A DNA stretch of 14,700 bases from an uncultured Spirochaetales bacterium. Lineage in GTDB: Bacteria; Spirochaetota; Spirochaetia; Treponematales; Treponemataceae. The first letter of the stretch is position 1. Each line of letters starts with the position of its first letter. The stretch lies in NCBI GenBank assembly GCA_946061495.1, contig CAMGSV010000039.1, positions 1 to 14,700 of the forward strand. Reading direction: 5' to 3'. The notes under the pieces were generated by a model, which saw nothing but the letters and a program-made list of their open reading frames with translations, searched no databases and had not been told where the DNA came from. Shown in pieces: positions 7,404-14,455 of this stretch. The position numbers and the translations under genes are program-made.

Positions 7404-8713
7404 TGTGGGTGTTTACCGTGGTGCTTCTGGTGGCATTGGTGGGAGCCTCCGCCTTCTTCTCCTCCTCGGAGACGGCCCTGCTGTCCATCTCGAAAATTCA
7501 TCTGCGCCAGATGGTGAAGGACAGGATGCCGGGCGCCAAGCGTGTGTCTGCCTTGAAATCAGACATGGATCGCCTCCTGACCACCATCCTCATCGGAAAC
7601 AACTTTGTGAACAACCTGGCCTCCTCTGCTGCCACGGCTCTGGCGGTTGACCTTTTTGGGCAGGGTGGTGTGGGAGCCGCCACGATGGCCATGACCATCA
7701 TCATCATCATGTTTGGGGAGGTGCTGCCCAAGACCCTGGCCACCATGAAGCCTGCCCAACTGGCCTGCCGTGCCTCCCTGCCTTTGATGGTGCTCCAGAA
7801 GGTGATGTTTCCCCTGGTGTGGCTCTTTGCCTGCCTGACCCGTGGGGTGGGTTCCTTTGTGGACAAGGTGTGGAGGTCAGATACGCCTCTGGTGACGGAG
7901 GATGAGCTGAAGACCCTTATCGCCCTGGGGAATGCGGAGGGCACTCTGGAGAAGGACGAGAAGGACATGCTCTACAAGATATTCGAGTTTACGGATCTGC
8001 GGGTGCGGGACATTGAGCGTCACCGTTCCTTTGTCCAGGGCATTCCCTCCGACGCAAGCTATCAGGAGGCGGTGGCCATCTTCAACAGGTGCGGCTATTC
8101 CCGCATTCCCGTCTATGATTCAGTCAGCGGGCAGGAGGGGAACAAGGATGCCTACGTGGGGCTGCTGCACTACAAGACCATGCTGTTCTATCAGGGGAAT
8201 CGGGAGGAGAAGGACTTTGCCCGCCGCCACATGAAGGACATCCTCTACGTGCCGGAGACAAAGCTTGCCGTGTCCCTGCTGCACACCTTCAAGACGGACA
8301 GAACCAGCTTTGCGGCGGTGGTGGACGAGCATGGAACCACCAGTGGCGTGGTGACGCTGGACGACATCCTCAATGCGGTGATGGGCCGCATGACCGATGA
8401 GTACAGCCGGGAGGTGGCTCCTGAAAAGCGGATTCGCATCCTGTCCTCCACAGACTTCCTGCTGCCGGGAGACCTGAAGCTTTCCGACGTGAACGAGATT
8501 TTCAGCCTCCACTGCGAGTCCGAGGACTTTGACACCCTTGGAGGCTGGCTCTTGGAGCGGTTCGGCTATCTGCCCTCCACTGGAGAGGTGTATCGTGACG
8601 GAGAACGAATCTTTGTGGTGGAGGATCAGGCCCAGCGGCGCATCAAGACGGTGCGGTTGAAAATAAAGGCGGCTGTCAGAAAACAGAGAGTGCCGGTGTC
8701 AGGTGATTCGTAG
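7400..8713 (+). CDS. CNNM/CorC-family membrane protein with CBS domains, second diverged copy
   Basis: 437 residues, a tandem paralogue of the upstream gene. Its ATG (7400) lies in an ATGA overlap with the previous stop. GGAGG at 7391-7395 is four bases from this ATG and seven from a second ATG at 7403, so either may be used. DUF21 signatures are intact: SSSETALLSISK (21-32), TTILIGNNFVNN (61-72), FGEVLPK (105-111). The second CBS repeat keeps DEHGTTSGVVTLDDIL. In the first CBS repeat the usual M-x-P-R at the entry is replaced by E206-R-H-R209, and there is a short insertion in VYDSVSGQEGNKDAYVG. The CorC_HlyC domain (about 347-422) is present. Equal length and full domain order argue for a working gene; the two products may form a heteromer. 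The basic tail KIKAAVRKQR is extra. Confidence 0.88.
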   Translation: MMWVFTVVLLVALVGASAFFSSSETALLSISKIHLRQMVKDRMPGAKRVSALKSDMDRLLTTILIGNNFVNNLASSAATALAVDLFGQGGVGAATMAMTIIIIMFGEVLPKTLATMKPAQLACRASLPLMVLQKVMFPLVWLFACLTRGVGSFVDKVWRSDTPLVTEDELKTLIALGNAEGTLEKDEKDMLYKIFEFTDLRVRDIERHRSFVQGIPSDASYQEAVAIFNRCGYSRIPVYDSVSGQEGNKDAYVGLLHYKTMLFYQGNREEKDFARRHMKDILYVPETKLAVSLLHTFKTDRTSFAAVVDEHGTTSGVVTLDDILNAVMGRMTDEYSREVAPEKRIRILSSTDFLLPGDLKLSDVNEIFSLHCESEDFDTLGGWLLERFGYLPSTGEVYRDGERIFVVEDQAQRRIKTVRLKIKAAVRKQRVPVSGDS

Positions 8714-8735
8714 ACCGGGAGAAGGTGATGGGAGC

Positions 8736-8767
8736 AGAAGGCGGGATTCCCCGCCTTCTATTTTTTT
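8736..8767 (+). terminator. Strong rho-independent terminator of the lipoprotein-corC operon
   Basis: AGAAGGCGGG (8736-8745) and CCCGCCTTCT (8750-8759) form a perfect 10-bp stem with an ATTC loop, then A and seven Ts (8761-8767). The right arm overlaps the stop codon (8760-8758) of the convergent HAD gene, and the T-tract is read as its last lysine codons on the other strand. There is no T-tract on the minus side, so it should act mainly rightward. Confidence 0.88.
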
Positions 8768-9465
8768 GCCAGCAGCTCCAGCACCTGGGGAACCTGATAG
8801 ACCGACTGAATCACCAGCTGGGCGGGACCTGTTTTTGGAGAATCGGCCTGCTCCACAATTGAGTCCAGGGGATGGGGGTGGCCGGTGGCAGTGGCCGGGT
8901 GCTGCACAAGAACAGCCTGTCCGCCAATGGCTTGGTAGCCGTCGGTGTATTTCTTGTGGTCGTCAAAGAAGAGGGTTTCCGCCACGGTAAAGCCACCTGC
9001 GGCAAGGGCGGTGCGATAGGAGTCTGGATAGGGCTTGCCCTTGAAGCCGTTGCTCTGGATATCGTGGATGCCGGTGAACAGGTCCGCCACATTCAGGAAT
9101 TCCAGCACCCGTTGGGCATGGCAGCGGGGAGCGTTGGTGAGGATGGTCATGGGGAGACCCAGGGATTGCAGCAGTGGCCGCAGGTTTGGGTCGGGATTCA
9201 GCTCCTGAAGCTCCTGGGGGGGATGGACGGCGGCAAAGTATGCGTCAGTGTCCTCCAGTCCGTGCTCCGTCTTGAGCCATTCCAAGGTGGTGCCATAGAA
9301 GGGAAGCCGCTGCTGCCGTCGTTCCGCCGCCTGCTGGAAATCCAGTTCCAACACGTCCGCCACAAAGCCGATCATCCTGCTGGTGATACCCTGGTCGATG
9401 GCGGCGGTGGAGGGGTACAGGGTGTTGTCTAAATCGAATAAGAGATGCCTGATTTTCATATACAT
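8758..9465 (-). CDS. HAD-superfamily hydrolase, pyrimidine 5'-nucleotidase (SDT1)-like
   Basis: 235 residues with all four HAD motifs: motif I DLDNTLYP with nucleophile Asp11 and Asp13, motif II ILTNAP (Thr110), motif III lysine in KGKPYPDSY (Lys144) and motif IV FFDDHKKYTDG (Asp168/Asp169). The sequence pattern is that of the subfamily IA members annotated as pyrimidine 5'-nucleotidase (yeast Sdt1-like), which dephosphorylate nucleoside monophosphates or similar small phosphates in the cytoplasm; the true substrate cannot be read from sequence. The ATG at 9465 overlaps the rpoN TAA (TAATG) and has no Shine-Dalgarno, so translation probably depends on ribosomes finishing rpoN. A second ATG six bases on (residue 3) is an alternative. 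The gene stops inside the convergent terminator hairpin. Confidence 0.85.
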   Translation of the reverse strand: MYMKIRHLLFDLDNTLYPSTAAIDQGITSRMIGFVADVLELDFQQAAERRQQRLPFYGTTLEWLKTEHGLEDTDAYFAAVHPPQELQELNPDPNLRPLLQSLGLPMTILTNAPRCHAQRVLEFLNVADLFTGIHDIQSNGFKGKPYPDSYRTALAAGGFTVAETLFFDDHKKYTDGYQAIGGQAVLVQHPATATGHPHPLDSIVEQADSPKTGPAQLVIQSVYQVPQVLELLAKK

Positions 9466-11090
9466 TATTTTCGGTCAAAAGATGAGTCGATGTTTAGCTC
9501 CGAACGATATTTTGCCACCGTTCGACGGGCAATTTTTATGCCCTGTTGAGCCAGCACCTCCGAGAGCTTCTGGTCCGAAAGTGGTTTGGTGGCCCCTGAC
9601 CGCTGATGCTCCTCCAGCAGCTCCTTCAGCATGAATTTGACGCCCTCCTTCGACAGGACCTCCTGGGGGTGGCTGGCGGTGCCGTCAGTCTGCTGCTGGG
9701 GGGAAACAAGACTGGTGGCAACCTGATTTGAGAAGAAGTACCGCATTTCGAAGATGCCCCACTGGCAGCGCAGGTACTTGTCCCTGGCCATGCGGGAGAT
9801 AGTGGACTCGTTCACCTCGATCATTTCCGCCAGATCCTTCATCCGTAGGGGTCGCAGATACCGAGGCCCCTTCAGGAAGAAGTCTCGCTGCAGCTCCACA
9901 ATGGCCACGGCTGCCTTCCGCAGGGTGGCCTTCCGCAGATCCAGCGCTTGCATCAAGTCTTGGGCCTCCTTGACGGACTGGCGCACCTGCTTTCTGCTGT
10001 CGGCCGTCAGGGACTTCATGTGGGCGCTCAGCTCCTTGTAGGCTGGGGACAGGATGACCTCAGGGAGGATCTTGTCGTTCACGGTCACCTTGAAGGAGGC
10101 TTCTTGGTCTGAGTCAACCTGCTCCACCAGCACATCGGGACGAATGAAGACCGTGGGCTGGGAATCGAACTGGCGTGCAGGCAGGGGATCGAGGCTTTTG
10201 ATGAAGCTGACCGCCTGCTCCACCAGCTCCTTGGTGATTTTTTCCGGCAGGGGATGGAATGATGGCGGTGGTGTCCAGCTGGCGGTGGAGGCTGGAGCCT
10301 GCCAGATGAAGCCCTTTTCCCCTTGGGAAGCTTGGAGCTCTTTCAGCTTGCTGGTAATGAGGGGAATCTGGAGTCGTTCCAGCAGGGAAAGGTTGCCTGC
10401 CAGAATAAAGAGACTGGTCTCTATCACCGGGGAATTGCCTGTCACCTGCTGCAGCGCTCCCTCTTGAGCCTCCCCCTTTTTGCCTAGGGTCTGCACGTAG
10501 AGTGACTCCTCCGGGCCGCTGGTACAGCAGCCGGCTGGCTCCAGATTGCGGATTACTTCCAGGCAGCTTCGGAGCAGCTGTTCCCCTTTCTCCCGGGATA
10601 GGGCTGGTTCCTGCTGGCGGCGCAAAAAGTATTCCAGCTGGGAGAGGGGAGCCTGCTGTACAAAGCCCCGTGAATCCAGATCCATGATCAGCATTTCTCC
10701 CAGCTCCAGCTGGGACTTGTCGCTGGTGGCGAGGCGAAACTGCTTCCATAGATGGAGCTGGATGCTGTCGGGGACATCCTCCCGGCTTTCTAGGAATTTC
10801 TGGAAGTTGTCGCTCCGTTCCTCACGATCCGCCTGGTGCAGGTGGGGCTGGAATTCCTCCTGAAGCTGCCTTTTCTTTGGGGGAGCAGTCTTTACATCAA
10901 GGCTCGCGTCACGGAGGATTTCGATGGCAGGATTGGCTTCTGCTGCCTGCTGGATGCTTGTAGCCAGATCATAGTGGTTCATCATCAGGATGTTCAGTGA
11001 CTGCAGCATCTGGGGAGACAACTGCATCTGCTGGGACATCTGCTGACTCTGAAAATAATCCATGGCGAATCCGCCTGCGAAGCCGCCCAT
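9465..11090 (-). CDS. rpoN: RNA polymerase sigma-54 factor
   Basis: 541 residues from ATG 11090, chosen because GGAGG (11099-11095) lies four bases upstream. The frame is open for 55 more codons, but these would run into the divergent gene. Region I is Gln/Leu-rich (residues 12-38, with QQMQLSPQMLQSLNIL) and contacts activators. The core-binding part contains LEPAG (183-187) and LDPLPARQF...RPDVLVE. The helix-turn-helix MKDLAEMIEVNESTISR begins near 417, and the C-terminal RpoN box ARRTVAKYR (521-529), which reads the -24 element, is exact. Sigma-54 needs AAA+ activators, none of which is in the window. Oddities: after LEPAG the usual G-x-R-(D/S)-L-x-E stretch reads CCTSGPEESL, and the usual KY-x-x-TPRG reads KYLRCQWG (442-445). 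The RpoN identity is certain; the meaning of these changes is not. Confidence 0.95.
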   Translation of the reverse strand: MGGFAGGFAMDYFQSQQMSQQMQLSPQMLQSLNILMMNHYDLATSIQQAAEANPAIEILRDASLDVKTAPPKKRQLQEEFQPHLHQADREERSDNFQKFLESREDVPDSIQLHLWKQFRLATSDKSQLELGEMLIMDLDSRGFVQQAPLSQLEYFLRRQQEPALSREKGEQLLRSCLEVIRNLEPAGCCTSGPEESLYVQTLGKKGEAQEGALQQVTGNSPVIETSLFILAGNLSLLERLQIPLITSKLKELQASQGEKGFIWQAPASTASWTPPPSFHPLPEKITKELVEQAVSFIKSLDPLPARQFDSQPTVFIRPDVLVEQVDSDQEASFKVTVNDKILPEVILSPAYKELSAHMKSLTADSRKQVRQSVKEAQDLMQALDLRKATLRKAAVAIVELQRDFFLKGPRYLRPLRMKDLAEMIEVNESTISRMARDKYLRCQWGIFEMRYFFSNQVATSLVSPQQQTDGTASHPQEVLSKEGVKFMLKELLEEHQRSGATKPLSDQKLSEVLAQQGIKIARRTVAKYRSELNIDSSFDRK

Positions 11091-11113
11091 ATTACCTCCG
11101 TAAGCCTCATAGT

Positions 11114-11144
11114 AGCATAAAAAATCCCTTTCCGATATACTCAA
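11114..11144 (-). promoter_or_regulatory. Candidate rpoN promoter overlapping the divergent one
   Basis: Minus strand TTGAGT (11144-11139), a 19-bp spacer and TATGCT (11119-11114); the spacer is longer than ideal. It would give a leader of about 15-20 nt containing the GGAGG of rpoN. Its -35 overlaps the -10 (11136-11141) of the gene on the other strand. Confidence 0.4.
11136..11141 (+). promoter_or_regulatory. -10 box placing the DUF1015 transcript start at the ATG
   Basis: TATACT ends six bases before ATG 11148, the same spacing as for purL. The -35 is poor (TAGCAT at 11113-11118 for 17 bp; GTAGCA for 18 bp). No Shine-Dalgarno lies between the -10 and the ATG. Confidence 0.45.
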
Positions 11145-11147
11145 GTC

Positions 11148-12473
11148 ATGAAAAACTTTTCCCCCTTTGGCCTTTCTGTCCCTGAAATTATATTGCCCCA
11201 TGCAGACATTCCCCTTGCCCAATGGGCGGTGATTGCCTGCGATCAGTACACTCAAGACCGGGAGTACTGGTGCCAGGTGCGTGAGGAGGTGGCTGGAAGC
11301 CCTTCCACCCTTTCACTGATTTTGCCGGAGGTGTATCTGGCAGATGATGATAAGGACCAGAGGATTGCCACCATCAGGCAGACCATGCAGGAGTACTTGG
11401 CGGGAAACGTCTTCCGTCCTGAGTTTTCCGGTTTTGTGTATCTGGAGCGAACCACAGAATATGGTCGAGTCAGGAAGGGTTTGGTGGCGGCGGTGGACTT
11501 GGAGTCCTATGAGTGGAAGCCCTTCTCCAAGGCCCTTATTCGTGCCACGGAGGCTACCATTCCGGACCGCATTCCTCCCCGCATGGAGATTCGTCGTGGC
11601 GCCGCCTTGGAGCTGCCCCACATCATGCTGCTGGTGAACGACAAGGCTGGTCGTCTGGTGGATTCCTGCGGTGACGAAATTCATGCCCAGAACACGGCTC
11701 CCCTGTATCAGGGGGACTTGATGCTGGGTGCTGGAAGCATTGCGGGGTATCCCGTAGAGGGCACGTTGCTGGATGGCTGCTATGCTGCCTTGGAGCAGCT
11801 GGCGGCGGAAAATACCAGTGAGGACGGCGATGTGTTCCTCTTTGCGGTGGGAGACGGAAACCATTCTCTGGCCACCGCAAAGGCTGTGTGGGATGAGTAC
11901 AAGGCGGACCAGCTGGCGGAGGGAAAAACCCCAGCGGACCTGGCTGATTGTCCCCTTCGGTATGCACTGGTGGAGATGGTGAACATCTACGACAGTGGCC
12001 TCACCTTCGAGCCGATTCATCGGGTGCTGTTTGGCTGTGATGCTGCCGCCCTGATGGATTTTTGTCAGAACAAGCTGGCGGGGCGGCTGGCGGAAGTGGA
12101 CTCCTCCGAGCAGCTGGCCTCCATGGTGGCAGCTTCCACCAACAGCTTTGGCTTTGTCTTTGTGGACGGGGAGGGAAAGCAGCAGTACCGCTGTCTTGAA
12201 ACAAGCATCAGGGAACTGGCGGTGAGTCGGCTGCAACCGGTGCTGGATGACTTTCTGGCAGAAAAAAGGGCTGGGGAGATTGACTACATCCACGGCACTG
12301 ATGAGGTGTTCCGCCTTGGTTCCCAGCCGGGGGCCGTGGCAATCCTGCTGCCACCAGTGGCAAAGGACAGCTTCTTTTCCACCATCGGCAGTGGCGGCCC
12401 CCTGCCACGAAAGAGCTTTTCCATGGGTGAAGCCAGCGAAAAACGGTTTTATCTGGAAGCCAGAAAGATTTAA
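11148..12473 (+). CDS. DUF1015 family protein of unknown function
   Basis: 441 residues, the usual length and end-to-end organisation of the DUF1015 family. Hallmarks are the N-terminal FSPFGLSVPEIILP, the central GDGNHSLATAKAVW (D236-G-N-H239, counterpart of DGHHR in other members) and the C-terminal RKSFSMGEASEKRFYLEARKI. The family is widespread in bacteria, soluble and cytoplasmic; its reaction is not established as far as I know, and some database names tie it loosely to ParB/Spo0J without good reason. The conserved D-G-x-H suggests a catalytic or metal/phosphate site, but that is inference. Homologues begin with this N-terminus, so ATG 11148 is secure although it lacks a Shine-Dalgarno. 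It is transcribed divergently from rpoN and is followed by its own terminator. The last four codons and the stop lie within the first copy of a 26-bp tandem repeat. Confidence 0.88.
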   Translation: MKNFSPFGLSVPEIILPHADIPLAQWAVIACDQYTQDREYWCQVREEVAGSPSTLSLILPEVYLADDDKDQRIATIRQTMQEYLAGNVFRPEFSGFVYLERTTEYGRVRKGLVAAVDLESYEWKPFSKALIRATEATIPDRIPPRMEIRRGAALELPHIMLLVNDKAGRLVDSCGDEIHAQNTAPLYQGDLMLGAGSIAGYPVEGTLLDGCYAALEQLAAENTSEDGDVFLFAVGDGNHSLATAKAVWDEYKADQLAEGKTPADLADCPLRYALVEMVNIYDSGLTFEPIHRVLFGCDAAALMDFCQNKLAGRLAEVDSSEQLASMVAASTNSFGFVFVDGEGKQQYRCLETSIRELAVSRLQPVLDDFLAEKRAGEIDYIHGTDEVFRLGSQPGAVAILLPPVAKDSFFSTIGSGGPLPRKSFSMGEASEKRFYLEARKI

Positions 12474-12512
12474 AGGCTTCCCAAGCCAGAAAGATTTAAA
12501 GGCTTCCCAAGC
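12457..12512 (+). repeat. Perfect 26-bp tandem duplication across the DUF1015 stop codon
   Basis: The unit that starts AAGCCAGAAAGATTTAAAGG occupies 12457-12482 and again 12483-12508 with no mismatch, and four bases of a third copy (AAGC, 12509-12512) follow. The first copy encodes the C-terminal residues and the TAA. Each unit holds AAGCC and GGCTT arms: GGAAGCC (12455-12461) pairs with GGCTTCC (12475-12481), and GGCTT-CCC-AAGCC can pair across the junction, so alternative hairpins are possible. Confidence 0.9.
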
Positions 12513-12561
12513 TAAAAAAACGAAGGGCTCGTAACGCCGGAAATTATCAAGTCGTGCTGTT

Positions 12562-12589
12562 GTCCCCGAGTGAAAGCTGGGGGACTTTT
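12562..12589 (+). terminator. Rho-independent terminator downstream of the DUF1015 gene
   Basis: GTCCCC (12562-12567) pairs with GGGGAC (12580-12585); AG/CT pairs can extend it inside after a G-G mismatch. TTTT follows at 12586-12589 and again TTTT at 12593-12596. It lies about 90 bp after the stop, beyond the tandem repeat. On the minus strand, the same stem lacks a T-tract; the run of seven Ts read leftward at 12520-12514 has only a weak GGC/GCC stem before it, so the end of the omptin-like transcript is unclear. Confidence 0.65.
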
Positions 12590-12594
12590 CAGTT

Positions 12595-13650
12595 TTACTG
12601 AAATAAATTGAATTTCCAGCCAAGGGTGACTCCTGCAAACCAGTGGGAGGCTCCACCTCTGGAGCTTGAGTCGGGGTAGTAGTAGTGTTGACTGGTGGAC
12701 TTCATGTAGGTCTGTCCGATTACCACCGGCATATAGTTGTAGTCTAGCCTCAGGGTAAGGAAGTGGCGGGGAAGCATCTGGTATCCCGCTGTCAAGGCTG
12801 CTCCAAAGCCAAGCTGCCCCTTCATGTTGTAGTCCAGGAACTGTAGGTTCCGCAGGATGTGGGTATCGTAGCCAAAGGCACCGATTATCGGATGGATGGA
12901 AGCATCAAGCTGGAAATAGAGCCGAGGATTATGGTTATAGGTGATTCTGAATTGCAGGTCTACCTGTAGAACCTCATGACGATAGCTGATGACGTCTCCG
13001 TCAAAGTACTTTTTTTCCAGACCATCGGTCCAGGGTGTGGTTTCCTGCTTGTTAGAGGGAACATACTGACGGTAGCCGTCTTGGGCAACCATGGAGGTCT
13101 GCTGCCAGCTGAATCCTGCCATGGGTGTGAGGAGCAGCTTTCTGTCTGGAGAGGCAAAGGTCCAGCCAAGAAATCCTCCCGCCATAAAATAATCCGTCAG
13201 TCTGTTGGTGTGGGTGGAAAAATGGGTTTGGTGGCCCCTTGTGGAGTTCCAGTCAAAGTCGTCCATCTTGCCACATATCATGGGAATACCCGCTCTGCCG
13301 TACAGCTGGGCAGAAAAGGCCCGGTACTGGAATTCCACATCAAGTCCCACCACCATCATACCGTATATATCCCATTGCAAGAAGCTGATTTGTCTTCCTC
13401 CTGGGGGAGCGAAGGCAACCTGCTGTCCATAACCGTCCATATTGAACAGATGCTCCCCAATGGAACCTCCCTTGTAACCCAGACTGGGCTGGAGGGAAAC
13501 TTGGAGGGCGGGAGGATCGCGGTAGTCCTGGCAGAAGATGAGACTGCCCAAGAGCAGTGTCAGGCAGCTGGTGGCAATCCATTTTAGCGGGAGTTTTTTT
13601 GTTCTGGCCAAGTGGTTCCGAGGGCTTCTCATCAATGTGTTTTTTTTCAC
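12595..13650 (-). CDS. Omptin-like outer-membrane beta-barrel protease
   Basis: 351 residues from a GTG at 13650 that forms a GTGA overlap with the rluD stop; an ATG at 13632 (residue 7) is the alternative but has no Shine-Dalgarno. A Sec signal spans about 18-40 (LKWIATSCLTLLLGSLIFC); the Cys40 context has Phe at -1, so lipidation is unlikely. The rest alternates polar and aromatic residues as in a beta-barrel and ends GWKFNLFQ. Alignment to omptins (OmpT/Pla) by eye places MDDFDW (129-134) on the MVDQDW motif, giving Asp131 and Asp133 for OmpT Asp83/Asp85, and YDTH (261-264) on the NDEH motif, giving Asp262 and His264 for OmpT Asp210/His212. All four catalytic positions are therefore present. 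Omptins cut surface or host peptides between basic residues and need rough LPS for activity, which treponemes lack, so activity and specificity may differ. Confidence 0.72.
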   Translation of the reverse strand: MKKNTLMRSPRNHLARTKKLPLKWIATSCLTLLLGSLIFCQDYRDPPALQVSLQPSLGYKGGSIGEHLFNMDGYGQQVAFAPPGGRQISFLQWDIYGMMVVGLDVEFQYRAFSAQLYGRAGIPMICGKMDDFDWNSTRGHQTHFSTHTNRLTDYFMAGGFLGWTFASPDRKLLLTPMAGFSWQQTSMVAQDGYRQYVPSNKQETTPWTDGLEKKYFDGDVISYRHEVLQVDLQFRITYNHNPRLYFQLDASIHPIIGAFGYDTHILRNLQFLDYNMKGQLGFGAALTAGYQMLPRHFLTLRLDYNYMPVVIGQTYMKSTSQHYYYPDSSSRGGASHWFAGVTLGWKFNLFQ

Positions 13651-14396
13651 ACTGACAGCGGATCCTGACCGTGAATCTTTACCAGCTGCTTCCGGACCGC
13701 ATCCAGGTCCCGGGGATAGGGGGCGGTGAAGGTTATCTTCTCCTGGGAAACAGGATGGATGACTGTCAGCTGGTAGGCATGGAGCCCCAGTCGTTCCAGC
13801 AGGGGCCGCTCCTCAAAGGGATCTCCCCGCCAGGAACGCTTGATTTCAGACAACCGCACCGGCTTCTGGTTTCCTCCGTACAAGGGGTCGCAGACAATGC
13901 TCAGCTGGTTGGCCCACAGGTGGGCACGAATCTGGTGGGTGCGGCCGGTAACTGGTCGCGCTTCGAGCCAGGTATAGGGCGGGCAGCTTGCCAGTACTCG
14001 GAAATCCGTGATGGAGGGCTTTCCCTGCCGCTTGCTCACCACCGTACGGTGCATGGGGTCTCCATCTGGCAGGAGTCGGGTCTCCTCGTGGTGACTTTTC
14101 CACAGAGGGCGGCCATTTACCAGCGCATGATAGATTTTTTCCACCTGCCGGTTCTGAAACTGCAGGGATAGATTTCTGTGGGACTCCTGGGTGCGGGCAT
14201 AGAGCACCACACCGGAGGTATCCTTGTCTATGCGGTGCAGGGCGAATAGTCTCCCGAACTCCTTTTCCAGCTCCAGGTCAAGCCGTGGAGCAGTTTGGTC
14301 GTATCGGTCTGCTGCCACCAAAAGCCCCGACCTCTTGCTCACCGCCACAATGGAGTCGTCATGGTATAGTACTTCGTAGGGAACGTTCTTTTTCAC
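13647..14396 (-). CDS. RluA-family rRNA pseudouridine synthase
   Basis: 249 residues that isomerise uridine to pseudouridine in 23S rRNA or tRNA. Signatures: the entry motif YEVLYHDDSIVAVSKRSGLLV, the catalytic loop LHRIDKDTSGVVL with nucleophile Asp57, GRTHQIRAHL, and the C-terminal LHAYQLTVIHPV. There is no N-terminal S4 RNA-binding domain, so it is the short form and the target (RluA, RluC or RluD type) cannot be assigned. The loop KRSGLLV has Arg-Ser where KPAGLLV is common. The start is GTG 14396: homologues begin a few residues before YEVLY and no ATG is available. GAGG at 14402-14399 is only two bases from the GTG, too close for a normal ribosome site. It is the first gene of a two-gene unit with the omptin-like gene, overlapping it by four bases. 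Confidence 0.88.
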   Translation of the reverse strand: MKKNVPYEVLYHDDSIVAVSKRSGLLVAADRYDQTAPRLDLELEKEFGRLFALHRIDKDTSGVVLYARTQESHRNLSLQFQNRQVEKIYHALVNGRPLWKSHHEETRLLPDGDPMHRTVVSKRQGKPSITDFRVLASCPPYTWLEARPVTGRTHQIRAHLWANQLSIVCDPLYGGNQKPVRLSEIKRSWRGDPFEERPLLERLGLHAYQLTVIHPVSQEKITFTAPYPRDLDAVRKQLVKIHGQDPLSV

Positions 14397-14403
14397 AACC
14401 TCA

Positions 14404-14409
14404 AGTATA
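14404..14409 (-). promoter_or_regulatory. -10 box close to the rluA-family GTG start
   Basis: Minus-strand TATACT at 14409-14404, seven bases before the GTG (14396). The 17-bp-spaced -35 position reads TTCCCT, a poor match. If used, the transcript would begin at the GTG or one base before it. Confidence 0.4.
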
Positions 14410-14455
14410 CTGCAACGATGGGGGAAAGGGAAGGGTGAGAAGAAAAAATAGGAGC

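Noticed and set aside
6090..8713. Calling the tandem CorC-like proteins hemolysins
   Set aside because: The name comes from early TlyC annotation; domain order (DUF21, CBS pair, CorC_HlyC) points to ion transport, and no toxin feature is visible.
11091..11255. Extension of rpoN by 55 codons
   Set aside because: It would overlap the DUF1015 coding start and lacks the Gln-rich region I character; GGAGG before ATG 11090 fixes the start.
12475..12487. The 26-bp repeat as a CRISPR array or attachment site
   Set aside because: Only two adjacent copies with no spacers, and no integrase or cas gene nearby; it is better explained as a tandem slip.
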